64,000 nt of DNA. Origin: Sphagnum magellanicum (taxonomy: Eukaryota; Streptophyta; Sphagnopsida; Sphagnales; Sphagnaceae). Below are positions 45,330 through 57,300 of the stretch, in pieces (position 1 is the first letter of the stretch; every line of letters begins with the position of its first letter). Below the pieces are notes generated by a model. The model made no database searches and was not told where the DNA came from. It worked only from the letters and a program-made list of their open reading frames with translations. The position numbers were made by a program, and so were the translations under genes. The stretch spans positions 1,674,001-1,738,000 of the forward strand of contig CM038923.1 of the NCBI GenBank assembly GCA_021904315.1. The letters are read 5' to 3'.

Positions 45330-45938
45330 AGTTTTTTTTGTTTTTTTTGTTACAAGCACTAACAAGCTACTCTTGACACAAAAAGCAGCTTGGTGGTGCA
45401 TGAAGAACCTAATCTCAAACTTGAATCCCATTTTGGACATGAACTTGAGTTCGATTCTTTTTTTGGTTGCAAGTAGTGCCACACTACTCTCAACACTAAA
45501 AATAGTTCAACAACACATGAGGAACTTGAGCTCAAGCTTAGGTCTGAAATGGGATTCGAGCTTGAGCTCAAGTTCTTTGTTATTTTTTTTTTATTACAAG
45601 CATTTCCAAATTACTCTCAGTGTTAAAAGTAACTTTGTTTTTTTTAAGTTGCATTTTTTTTTGAAAACAATTTAGTATCACTTGTAACCAAGCTTGAACT
45701 CAAGTTTTTCCTTCTTTTTTTGGTTAAAAACATTGCTTGTTTACTCTTGGCGCTAAAAATAGTTTGATATCACATGAAGAACTCAAATTCAAGCTTGAAT
45801 CCCATAATGGACCCAAATTTGAGCTTGGATTTATTTGTATTTATTTTTATTACAAGGGAGACTAAACTATTTTTCAAAACTAAAAGTAGTTCAACAACCT
45901 AGGAGGAACTTGAGCTTGAGCTTGGGTCGCATTTTAGA

Positions 45939-46585
45939 TGTTGCAACTCTAGCCTTGGGTTCGCGACCAAAGCAAAGGCTTGCAAAGGTGTAGGCCAAGA
46001 ATGAAATTTGAGAGTCATATCATGCTCCCGAGAGTGTAGGAGAATGTGAGGGAATGAACCCTCACATTCCCATGTGAGCTTCCATTTTGGGAGTTGGAGT
46101 CCCGATGGATTCTTGAATCTTCAGAAGGAGATTGCAAGGGGTCAAAACTCATTGGATTGAAGAGTTCCTTATACCATTGGAATTTTTTTGAGACATAGAT
46201 GTTTAAAATGGGCTCGCATGACCCATTCGAGTATTTAAAATATAAGTTATGGCCAAAAGAAGGGTCAAGAGTCAAATTGTTAGTTTGATTCCTAACCACT
46301 AAATGTTAGGAATTGCCCTAATTTACTTGTTTTCAAGTGACATGTCACATACCATTGAAAAGCTCTTGACAAGGGCTATAACTTTTTTTTGGACCTAACT
46401 TCAATCAGAGGTCTGCACAAGAAATTATGGGTCCCCAAAGTCATGGGAGTCTAAATTTTGAGAATTTCAGGACTCTCAACTTGGGAGTCCTAGGAGAAAA
46501 TGACATTTGGGTGCTGGCCTCATGGCCAAGCATAGAGAATACTATAAGGGGATACTTATCCATCAAGGAGTTTGGGGGTGTGTCA
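45939..46585 (+). mobile_element. Family-2 solo LTR, copy C (647 bp, shortened)
   Basis: It starts TGTTGCAACTCTAGCC and ends GGTGTGTCA. The exact duplication ttaga flanks it (45934-45938 and 46586-46590). It follows copy A from the start to just beyond the TATA-like ACTATAAGG (46541-46549) and then lacks about 300 bp present in A. The intact TSD means the shortening happened in place or before insertion. Confidence 0.85.
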
Positions 46586-46609
46586 TTAGACCCAAGGTTG
46601 AATTCATGT

Positions 46610-46630
46610 CCCCCCCCCCCCCCCCCCCCC
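46610..46630 (+). repeat. Homopolymer of 21 cytosines in the satellite array
   Basis: A run of 21 C occupies the monomer position where other units have a T run (between 'gaattcatgt' and 'attacaagc'). Confidence 0.9.
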
Positions 46631-47649
46631 ATTACAAGCATTTCCAAGCTTCGGTGCAAGATGAAAAAATTTATTTTTTCCATGTTGTAAGTGCTTTTAG
46701 GTTTTGGTGCAAAAAGAGAAACCCGAATGTTCGAGTTTGGATTTGGACCCAAGATTGAACTCAAGTTCTTTTTGTTTATTTTTGTCACTACTAGGAAATG
46801 TGGCCAAGTTCACCTTGTATTTCACTAAGATTTTGAGTGAACTAGGACAGATTCACTATATGAAATCATGGTAAAACATGTTAACCCCCCAGTGACCGAG
46901 GACCAATCGCTACAAACAGGTCAATTAAGTTAGTGAAAAAAGATGACAATAAGTAATGCCCAAATTCAGGTGGAAATTACACCTATTAGTTAAATCAATC
47001 TACAACACTAATCAATTAAGAGGGTTTTTTCACTAGGTTTGGTTAACTAATTTAAATTGTTTTTTCATATTGTGCTTAGTTAATTTAGGAGAGTTTTTTC
47101 ACAAATTATGGTTGGTTAATTTAGGGGGATTTTTTCCATCTATTAACCATTAAATATGGGTAATTAACTCCATAGTATTTTCATCTTGTAATTTCCATGT
47201 GTCCATCTAAGAACTCAAGATGACAAGTATAGAAACATGCATAGAAACTTGTAAGGTTTGATGGTCCTTGTTTGAACTTTTAGTGTGCTTACAATTTATA
47301 CAAATGAAGAGTCATCAATACCCTTGGATGACATTTTGTTGCCCTAGACTACCTAGACACACCACATCAATAAATTTATGACAATGGACAATTTGAGTGA
47401 AACAAATTTGGTGAAGGGCTCTTAGAAGCAATGATTCCATCACTTGAGTGCTACTACCAGCTCCCTGCAAACAAAAAAACATAGAAGCAAAACTTCTCCC
47501 ACCCCCAAATCAAATCTACCAAACCCTTTTCCAGATTGCTAGCTCCATATCTCTATCTTCTACATCTGCCATTGCCAAAAAACCACACTGGGAACAAATT
47601 TCCAAACCCAATGTTACAAACATGCAAGCCCTAAGGGCCATAACAAAGC

Positions 47650-49804
47650 TGGATCTAAACTCTCAATGCGATTGGTAGCGAAAACTATTTTCACATCAGC
47701 ACGTGCATCAAATCCATCCAACTGCAACAACTCCAGCATAGTTCTTTGAATCTCTCGCTCTCCCCCTGAGTGCGCATTGTATCTGCCAAGTAGTGCAAGA
47801 ACCTCAGAGACCCACTCTACAACACATCCCTCAAGTTTGAACTATCAAAAGTGTACCTGTGGAGGAAGAACTAAATTGTTCTATCCAATGTTGTGCAAGA
47901 GGAAACCCTACCTCTTTGTCCCAACGGCATCAATTTCGTCGATAAAGACAATGGATGGGGAAAGTTCATCAGCAACACAAAAGAGCTCTCGCACCAACTT
48001 GGGACCATCCCCCAAATACTTTTGTATCAGTTCACTTCCAACCACCCGCAAAAATGTTGCCAATGTGGAATTTGCCACTGCCTGCTCCAAATTCCAACCC
48101 TAGGTCTTTACTTTTAGATTGCACCTCATGCATTGGTGCCAATAACAACCCAAAACAACAAAATCCCTCAATCCTGAGCAGTCCGTCCTGCATTCACAAA
48201 GCTCACCTTGGCAAGCAGTGTTGTTCCAGTCCTAGGTTCCCCATAAAGGATAACACCCTTAGGAGGCTTGATACCAATGTCCTCATAAAGCTCTAGATGT
48301 GTGAGAGGCAGCTCCACTGCCCCCTTAATCTTTTGAATCTGTGAATCCAGACCTTTGATATCTGCATATGACTCCAAAGGGGCCTTCTCCACCTTCATAA
48401 CCGATACCATGGGGTCCACCTCATCTTGCAACAGTCCTACCACTGACAGCACCCGGAATACAACAAGAAATCACTTATTTAAGTGTCACTTGGCCATTTA
48501 TGATGGCTTAGACCATGTATCTCAAGAAATGATGCTACATATATGCATGGTGATAAACTAAGGTCATAGAACTTTCTGCCCTGAAGATGTTGACACTTCC
48601 CTCCTCTGAATTGCTAGTTCCTTGTCAAAGATAGAGTTTGGTTTTTCTCCATTGTTATGGAGGGTTGGTTGGAGGTCATATGCAGCACTCGATTAGCTTC
48701 TAATAGAGAGAGGGGAACTGCAAAAAATGTGCAGAGAAACAAAACTGGAAGGAAAGAACAATAATTGGTATGACCAAGGAGTAGAAATGACTTTCCAGTC
48801 ATTGATCCTTGCCATCAAATGGCACCACAATCAGAGGTCAGAGGTTCATTGACTAAGCCCAAGATGAGGAGGGGTTTGTGCTTCACCCGGGCAAGCGACT
48901 GCTTAATCTCCACACTTCAATATCAGGGTACAACTTGAACAATTCATCCACAGCTGCAACTCAAGGTGAACTCCTTCTTGGCTTGCCGAACCTTATTATT
49001 GAGAATCTTGCAACATAATGGACCGACTTCCAAGATATTCAGTACCCTAAGCTTGAACCCTAAAATGTCCATTGGCCCCTAGCTTCTAGTAAATAACATC
49101 CTAGATAATTCCCCCCCTCAATAGGAAAAGATGAGCTTATAGCACCAGATATACTAGATTCCATCGCGCCCAAGCGTTTAGGTTGCCCGTCATGTGGACA
49201 GGAGCCAGCACAGTTACAACAGCAGAAAGGCAGAGACAGAAATGTGCGTGCAAACATGTCAGGCCACCATTGCTCCTTTTCGAAAGCTATGTGAACCAGA
49301 TAAAAGGAGAAGAATACCTTGTTATGCATCAGAATAGCACAGCCTGGCTCCAGTTGGTCCTTGTCCATGAACGATAGGACGTTGACATAGTACTCAGGCC
49401 CCACCGACGAGGACACAATGGCGTGATTCTCGTCAATTATTTCCTCCAAATTGCCCACGCTCATGGGAGATCCCCTCAGGTCGTCCACCTTGGACCGATC
49501 CTCTTCATTTTTATCTTCCTGCGGCTTCAAACGCTCCTGACCCGCCACAAACTCCTCCTCCATCAGCAGGTAATCCTTCACGCGATCCAGCTTTAGAAAC
49601 CGAAGCTTGCACTTGGTGGCAGGCGTGAACCACGGGCAAGCGAGCAGCTGCTTCGGGTCCCTTCTGCTTCCGCTGCTTCTTGCCAACGCGGATCGGCGGT
49701 GCCACAAGCTCGCACTTCTTCTCCTTCTTATTGTTAGCATCGCCTTTCCAATCCCCTGTACCTCCTTGCTTGCTCGGCAACCCGCCCGACTGTCCTTGAC
49801 CCAT
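47650..49804 (-). pseudogene. RPT2: 26S proteasome regulatory ATPase subunit RPT2, captured fragment
   Basis: RPT2 (subunit 4) is an AAA ATPase of the proteasome base. Exon 1 (49804-49318) reads [31 protein letters not shown], then after a one-base insertion near 49625 [10 protein letters not shown]...ERLKPQED...PMSVGNLEE...ILMHNK. Exon 2 (48452-48207) reads [20 protein letters not shown]...[17 protein letters not shown]: Walker A GEPGTGKT has become GEPRTGTT, losing the nucleotide-binding lysine. Exon 3 (48081-47912) reads [18 protein letters not shown]...[14 protein letters not shown] with Walker B intact. Exon 4 (47782 to about 47650) reads [13 protein letters not shown]...[12 protein letters not shown] and then stops matching. 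GT donors are kept, so the copy came from DNA, not mRNA. The C-terminal third is missing. A non-functional fragment. Confidence 0.93.
48885..49012 (-). other. Possible second captured exon within the CACTA element
   Basis: In the RPT2 intron between exons 1 and 2, the minus strand reads KILNNKVRQAKKEFTLS and, after a frame break, AVDELFKLYPDIEVWRLSS. This looks coding-like but belongs to no RPT2 region I know. It may be an exon from another gene or an intronic relic. Confidence 0.25.
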
Positions 49805-49859
49805 TGCTCCTCCTCCTGCTCAGTCCGTTTGCTCTGTTCTAATTTTCAATAACTATAAT

Positions 49860-50200
49860 TCAGTCACAAACCTGTGAATGCAACCCCAGAACACAGAACC
49901 TCTCGGAGAAAACACCATGAAACACGAGCGAAGTGGCGGAAAGAGCTTGAAGAGGAAGAAGAATGGACTCTGCGTGCGCTGCTTCTATCGCCCTAAACAT
50001 GAAGGCCACGTTCCCGATGCGTTCTAAGCTAATGAAATTCCCACCGCTATGTACGTGCACAAGAAAAACCCTCCTCGTGCTGGCCGTTCTCTACATTCTA
50101 ATGCGAACGATTTCCATGTTCCCTATGCCCGTGTACTCTGCTTTGAACCAACCAGATTGTGAAGCTCAATTGGAGTGTGAATTTCGACACAATTGAACTA
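49860..50200 (+). other. Short frame upstream of the RPT2 fragment
   Basis: A plus-strand frame of 77 codons (49963-50196) has a basic stretch and a hydrophobic segment (LLVLAVLYILM). It diverges from the RPT2 start, so it may be part of the host gene neighbouring RPT2, RPT2 upstream sequence, or chance. The higher GC here matches the captured segment rather than the flanking transposon. Confidence 0.25.
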
Positions 50201-51765
50201 GACCGGTTAATCATGTTTGGAAATAATGCTATGTTTTCACCAGACAAGTTTTGGGTTTGAAATGTGATAAACAATCTAAGTACCTAATGTGCGATTAAAT
50301 TCATGTATTTCCAAAATACGTTACACATGGGTTTCAAATTTTGTTAAGAATTTGAATGATTGTGTGACCCAGGGTTTTTTATTTTCCCATTTTGCAAACA
50401 TCAGTTATCATCACAAGAGGAATTAGCCAAATTCTAGCAATAATATATGATTTGTCGAAACTAGTTTAGGGACAACAATTTTAGGTTTCATAAGTCATTC
50501 TTTTAGATGACAAAAAATTCCAAATTGGAACATGTTTAGCCTATTCTCAAATAAAAAGATATGGAAAGTGTCTTTTTGAATATGTGTGTTTTCAAAGCCT
50601 TTTTTTCCAACACCACAGTCACAAGCAAATTTTGATTTTTTAAAAAGCCAATTTACATCCCATTTATTTTTAATTCAACTTGAATTCAATTCAATTCGTG
50701 AATTTGAACTCAATAAAATTAAATTGAATTTCAATTCAATTCAAGTTGCATGCAATTTCATTCATTATTTTTAGTTGAATAAAACTTAATTTCCAAAAAA
50801 TAAATTCATTCAATTATTTTAATAATGTTAAAAAAACAAACCTAGTAAACAAACTTCGCCCTTAGTAAACATTTACACCGTATAGTGAACCATTTTCACC
50901 AATGAAAGTAAGCATAGTGAAATTACAGTGAACTTAATTTACTTTTATGGTTACACAGTGAAATAGCGTAGTGAACTACACCACACTTTCCTAATAATGT
51001 GATACAATTATTGCCAAGCTACTATCAACGCCAAAAATACTTCAATAGTGCATGACAAACCTAAGCTTGAACCCAAGTTTGAAATCAAACCTAAAATTGA
51101 ACTTGAGTTTTTTTTTGGTTTTGGTTTTTGGTTTTTTTTGTTTGCAAATTCTTTGGAAGTACTTTCGATGCTGAAAATAGTTCAACAACACATGATAAAC
51201 TTGAGTTCAAATTCTAGTTTTAAATTTTATATTAACTCAAGCTTCATATTTGTTTTGGTTTTTGGTTTTCTTTTTTTCCAAAAGTGCTTCAAAGCTAATC
51301 TTGGCATTAAGAGTGATTCGGCAATGCATGATGAACCCAAATTCAAGCTCGGGTTTGAAATCAGACTCAAACTTGAGCTCGATTTTTATTTTTTCAAATG
51401 CCTTAGAGCTACTCTTGGTGCCAATAGTAGCTTGATGGTGCATGATGAACCCGAGTTAAAGCTTGGGTTCGAAATTGGCCCTGAGTTTGAGCCCATTTAT
51501 TTATTTATTTTGGTTTTTTTTTTGCAAGTGCTTTTGAACTACTCTTGACACCACAAGTAATTCGACATCACATGGCAAACCTAAGTTCAAGTTCAAGTCC
51601 AATTTTGGACCCAAACTTGAACTTGGGTTTTTTTTTCCCCTTTTTTTAGGTGCTTCAAAGTTATTCTTAGTGGTAAAAATATCTTGGTGGAGCATGGCTA
51701 GAACTTGGGTTAATTTATTTTTTCTAGTTGTTGGTTTTGTTTGCAACAGTTCTTTGAATAGTTAC

Positions 51766-53283
51766 AAAACAAACACAGACATTTTGAAAGATTATATATA
51801 ATGAAAAAAAACATGGTGGAAACATAAATTTCACCATTGCAAGTGTAGGTTTGAAATTATGAGAATGGCTAATAGAACTCCGAGAAACTTACATTTGTAT
51901 TTAATAGTGGATAAGAGACAAATGAAATTGATAGATGCAAAATACAATGTTAAAGTGGGATATTAGGCATTGAGAAATAACATGCAGGACTATAAAGTGT
52001 ATGCCACAATGATATGGATGTTTAACCCAAATTTCATGCACTTATGACAAGTTTTAGTGGACAATCTATGGCTAGCTAAATTGACAAATTGAAACTACAT
52101 GACCCATTTATTACACTAAGCAAAATATCTCTTGGGGACAAGCATATGGACCAATATTCATTGGTAAAAGTCGCATGTAAGAAGTGGCCAAAAAACGAAA
52201 GTGATCTAGATGACGATGGGTACAAGTTTCTAATTTAAAAAATGATGCAAACCAAGAAACATTAGTCAAATAGAAAGAAAAAACAACGATAGAAAAGAAA
52301 AAAAGTACTTTAGTCAATGAGGAAGGGGAGCCAAAAACACCATTGCAATCGACATTAGAAAAAGGAGGAGACGTAGAAATTATGAATAAAAAATGTTGCG
52401 AGTCAAACAACCATGTCACTGTCAAGTTGTGGCATCAAGAAAAATGTGGGTCGCCATCATTTGTCCAAGATCATAGGCACACATCCAAGTGAAGAAAAAT
52501 TGTAAGTACTCCATTTTTTGCAAGAATTTAAAATATCCCGCCAATAACACATGCCATTGTTAATAAAAGAAGCTAGAATCAATATATCTTGTTTCGTAGT
52601 ATTGATTCACTATGTGTAGTGGATATAATTAATAAGGAACATAACGAAAAAATGAAGTTAGGAAAGATGTCAAAAGAAACCAACACTTAAGAGTTTTTAT
52701 TCTGCTAAAAAACCCTTAAAAAAGTGATGTGAATAAGCATGTTAGAAATAATGAAAATAGCAAAACAACTTTGTCAAGATGTAGGCATTCAAGTGTAATC
52801 AAAGAATTGACGGAATAGTTTGTAGATAATTTCAATCTTCCTGCCTCCAAAGAGAAAAAGGCCAAAAATGCAAAGCACCGCACAAAGAAGAGATTTTGAA
52901 AAAAGGTGTATTCTTAATTGTTTTAAATGACGAGGAAACAAAGGATGCAACATCTTTTTGTGAAGAAGACAAAGATGAGATGCCAATTGTCATAGATAAG
53001 GACATCCAAGAGTTTAAAGACACACAAACGATGTATTGAATGTGTCCATATTCAAGTTTATCGAGCATTGACATATAAGAATTCTAATCCAGGGTGACAA
53101 TGAATTGACACTACAATCATACAAGTTTAAGATAGGTTCATGATATATATATCTATTCCATGGTGCACTATCCATTTATAAGATAATTCATATTTCTTTA
53201 TGATGTTCATGTTCACCTTGAGATGGATTATTGTTGGGGAAAATCGAAGGGATATACAAATTTGTGGATTCCTTCCACGTACA
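51766..53283. other. AT-rich intergenic DNA, no supported gene
   Basis: Only short frames without recognisable motifs. No repeat ends found. Confidence 0.45.
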
Positions 53284-53815
53284 TATGTTCAACTCATTTT
53301 GATTGTCATATAAATGAAATTTGTCATCTTTTTCCACCAGAACAAATTTGAAGTCATCAACAATGTAATGCGTGTGAAATTTGTGATATGTGTCCACCAA
53401 AACAATATTGAACTCATCTGCAATGTGAAAATTGTGATTTGCCTATAAAAGAATGATTATGAACTCATTTGCAAGGTCATATTTATGTTAAATTTGGGAT
53501 ATGTTACAAGATAATTAAAAATTTGAAGTCATTATAGATAAACCAAAAATTGAATATGAAAATTAAAATCAATTTGAAGCCATTAGTGATAAAATAGAAA
53601 TTTCATATGGAATATGTGATTTGTTGCCAACATAACAATTTTGAATTCAACTGCAATGTCATATAGATTATATTTGTGACCTTTTTCTAATATAACAATT
53701 TGAATTCATCTGTAGTACTTCATATAACATATTTATGATCTAAGTTTAGCACAACAATTTTGAACTCTATTCCAGTGTCAAATATATACAAAGGTTCTGA
53801 ATTCTATTGTGGGGG
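53284..53815. repeat. ~60-bp tandem repeat, about nine degenerate units
   Basis: Unit core aacaattttgaactcatctg followed by caatgtcatat and a 'atttgtgatatgt' tail. Units start near 53284, 53341, 53401, 53455, 53512, 53571, 53632, 53693 and 53752 (spacing mostly 57-61 bp). No coding capacity is evident. Confidence 0.8.
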
Positions 53816-54349
53816 AATAATGTAATAAATATATTCAATAGATGCATACATGCCAAGCGCTAGTACTTGCCAATATAATGCTAAAAAATGAAACATGGTT
53901 ACATAACTTAACAATGTTTATATAACATCATGGATCTATGGTAGAATTATAAAGGGATTCTGTGCGCATGCTAAAGCCATATGTCTTGAAGAATCAATAG
54001 TAGTTTTCAAATTTGCAAAGATTTTTACATTGTTATTTTGAATTTGAAGCCCCATTAATAAATTGCTTTTATTGGATTAAAATTTCATTTAGATTTACGA
54101 TATGTGCATAGTTAATTTGTATTTTTTAGGATTTGTAACTATAAATAAATAATCATTTAAATGGTTTGAAATGAGATGTGAAAACATCATGTCGATCAAA
54201 CAAGTTGGAAAAAATGGAACAAATAATGAAAGCTTGAAAAAAAAGCTAGAGTTTAGAGGAACCTATTATATACTTTCACCCTCAATGTAATACAAAACAT
54301 AACTACTACATTTATGACACTTTGTTTGTACATCCAAAGATGGAATGGT
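53816..54349. other. AT-rich intergenic DNA, no supported gene
   Basis: No gene, repeat end or RNA feature recognised. Confidence 0.4.
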
Positions 54350-54352
54350 GGA

Positions 54353-57300
54353 CACTAGTAGAATACCCTTTTTCAACTAGCCACTTTTGACTACATGTCA
54401 TTTTCAACTACATATTTTTAAATATTAAAAAAATAATTTGGGGCTCCCAAGTAAGTTGAATCGTCCTTTTTTTTGGTTGACAATTGAAAGTAAATCTCAA
54501 CTAAGGGGTCTACAATTGAATTATAGTTGAAACATTGATTAGGAAAATGACATAGCCTATAGTCATGCGTCTCGAATTAGTGTGTCAACTTCTTAAGTTT
54601 TGTGTTCAACTATTTAGATGAGTCACAAAACATAAAAGTGGATGATAAATGCATGTTGGATGGATGAAATGCAATTCAAGGGACTAATGTTTTGTTGCAA
54701 CTTTGATTTGACTATTTTTCAATTACCCTATACAACTACAAGTGAACCCTGCAAAAAATGCATAAATTAATCATAAATTGATACAATAATTAATCATTAT
54801 TCATGAATTATAAATATTAATGAATTTTTAAATGAAATAATTGTTACTTAATTTTAAATTATTTAGCACATATATTAACAAGTCAATAACTTTATAAATA
54901 ATTATTTAATATTTAATATTTGATATTTATAAATGAATGATTTATCAATAGTGTATTAACTATTAATAAATATTAAATACCTAATTATTATGAAATAAAT
55001 AATTATTTTATAAAATTAGTTGGATAAAGTGAAATTTTGACTAATTATTTAGATAATTAATTATTTGACTATTCCATATTCAATCATTTTAAAATATCTT
55101 ATTGATTTTGAAATTTCTCAATAATTTGATCTAACTACTTAATTGAAAGTTATGGTTAATAAGTAAGGACTATTATTAGTAAATATTTAGTTAGCCAATG
55201 AATAATAAACTAATTTTTTTCAAACTAAAATTTTTAGTTAATATTAACGATTAATTTAAAATGATTGAATATTTACTAATAAATTAATAAAATTCGTTAT
55301 ATCTATAATACATATTATTTTCTAAAATATAATAAATAAATAATTTTTATTATTTATTATTCAAGATATATGGTTAATAAATAATAAATACTAATTATTT
55401 AATAATTAGTTAGTCATAAAGTTAAAGATAATTAATGATTCACAAGTTAAATTATTTAGTTAATATCAATGATTAATTAAAGCTGATTTAATATCTACAT
55501 ATTAACTTAAAAGTTAGGAACTTGATCATTTATAGTTAATATTTAGGAATTACCAATTAATTAATAGTTTATTTGGTTAGATAATCAATTTAGAACCTAA
55601 TCAATTTAGAACCTAGGCACCATGTATGCTAAATTAATTAATAGGCTATCTATTAATTATTCTCCCTAAGTTAGGATCATATTATAATATTATTAATTAT
55701 TATAATTGTAAAATGTAATTAACCTAGCTTAGAACTAATTACAATAACATTTGAAAATTAAAATTATTACCTACTATTAGTTATTATAAAATAATAATAA
55801 AGTTAAATATTAACAATTATATACCTACCTATTTATTAAATATCTATAATACAAGGTAGCTAAATACTTACTTAGTAAGTAACTAGGGTTCAAGGTTAAG
55901 GTTTAGTTTAGTTAGCTACTAGGTACCTACTTATTAGTTACTATCTAGCTAGGTAGTTAGTACCTACATTTAAGTACCTACTAAATATTACCTAATAGAT
56001 ACTTATTTAATACATACTAAGTACCCACATAATAGGTATTTTCTAATTATTACTAATTAAATTAAGTGTCTAGGCTACCTATGTTAAATATTAAATAGGT
56101 ATTCGGTGGTCTAGGCTTAAATGCCGCCGTATTTAATTTTAAGCCCAACTTAGGTGCCACATACATTACGTTAGTTAATAGGTTAGTAGCTATTAAACCC
56201 TTAAGCTACTTTTATTAGGTTTTAGATAGGTACTAGATGGTTTAAGCCTAGGTGCCACCTTGTTTAACTTTAGCCCGACCTAAGTGCCACATATCCTACA
56301 TCAATTAGGTTGATTGATAAGTTAGTAAGTTAGGTTAATTCATAGTAGACTAGGCTAGATAAGTAGTTAGGTACTAGTTAAGTAAATAGGTTGCTAGGTT
56401 TTAGTAGGTCATTGTGATTAACTTGCAATTGGGTTACAACTAGTTACATTGTAAATTGGTTACAATTAGGGTAGAATTGCCCATCACTAATTGACAACAT
56501 GTACCAAACACTTATTCATATCTTTTTCATCTCTTCTTCAATTTGAGTGATTTAACACTTTATGGGATCACTAAATTAAGCTCTACAATTCACCTTTGAC
56601 TTGCATAGACAAAGGAGTAATGAAGAAAGATTTGGAAGAAAAATAATACAAAACACGTTTTTTCAAGATACAAAATGCATTTTTTTCTTTTAGACCCCTC
56701 CAACTTTCAAAGCTCATATCTTTCTCATTTCTTGCTCAATTTTAGCAATTTAAAGTGCTATGGGAGCGCCACCTTACGTTCTACAAATTAGTTTTGAACT
56801 ATAAAAGCAACGGAGCAATGCCCTAGAGCTTTTTTGAATGTTCAGGAATAGGCTTCCAAGTGTTATAGCATTTTCTTTTTTGGACCCCCCCATTTTGGGG
56901 AGCCATAACTTTTTCGTTTTTAATCCATTTGTGAAGGTTTTTTGTGCATCAGATGCACCAAGAGGAATGCTTTGATTTCTCTTTGGACGCCATAAACAAA
57001 TAAGATCATCCTTGGATTTTGTTGAGCTTTGAGTCACTAAGTGATTGTTCATTGGTCATTCTACCCTAGCTTACAACTAAAACGTTTATCCCATATTGGT
57101 TGTTTTCCATGACAAGTTTCTAAAGTATATATAGAGATGAATTAGAAGTGTTGGGAAATCACAAAAACTTATAATGTTTAATAGCCATTTGGGATGAGTT
57201 AATCACAAAAGCTTGACCTTAAAGGTTAAACTTAAAATGAAAAAAAAAAATTATTAATTGAATGGCATTTGGCCTAGGTCTAGGCTTAACTTAATTCCAA

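Larger units (their letters stand above)
46786..50999. mobile_element. CACTA-like DNA transposon carrying an RPT2 gene fragment
   Basis: The left end is CACTACTAGGAAATGTGG and the right end, reversed, CATTATTAGGAAAGTGTGG. Both are followed by GTTCAC and by scattered subterminal copies of agtgaa(c/a). The 3-bp flanks are tgt and tga, a duplication with one change. The surrounding satellite monomer continues across the site. No transposase is seen. The interior holds exons and introns of a proteasome ATPase gene, so this is best read as a CACTA element that captured host DNA. CACTA ends and 3-bp duplications are established for the superfamily; capture is inference. Confidence 0.75.
45330..51765. 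repeat. Degenerate ~125-bp tandem array interrupted by two insertions
   Basis: The monomer has a poly-T or TTTTGGTT run, a 'caagctactcttgacacyaaaa' block, 'agttcaacaacacatgaggaacttgag' and 'caagcttgaatcccatttt'. Block starts are near 45362, 45479, 45606, 45737 and 45866 (first piece, 45330-45938), one or two units at 46586-46785, and near 51014, 51151, 51289, 51409, 51534 and 51655 (third piece, 51000-51765). The pieces are separated by a family-2 solo LTR and by the CACTA-like element, and the monomer phase continues across both. Long open frames in the array (such as 51048-51548) are by-products of the repeat. Confidence 0.8.

Noticed and set aside
51048-51548. 166-codon lysine/phenylalanine-rich frame
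   Set aside because: It is the translation of the 125-bp satellite array; other strands and frames are equally open and there is no motif.
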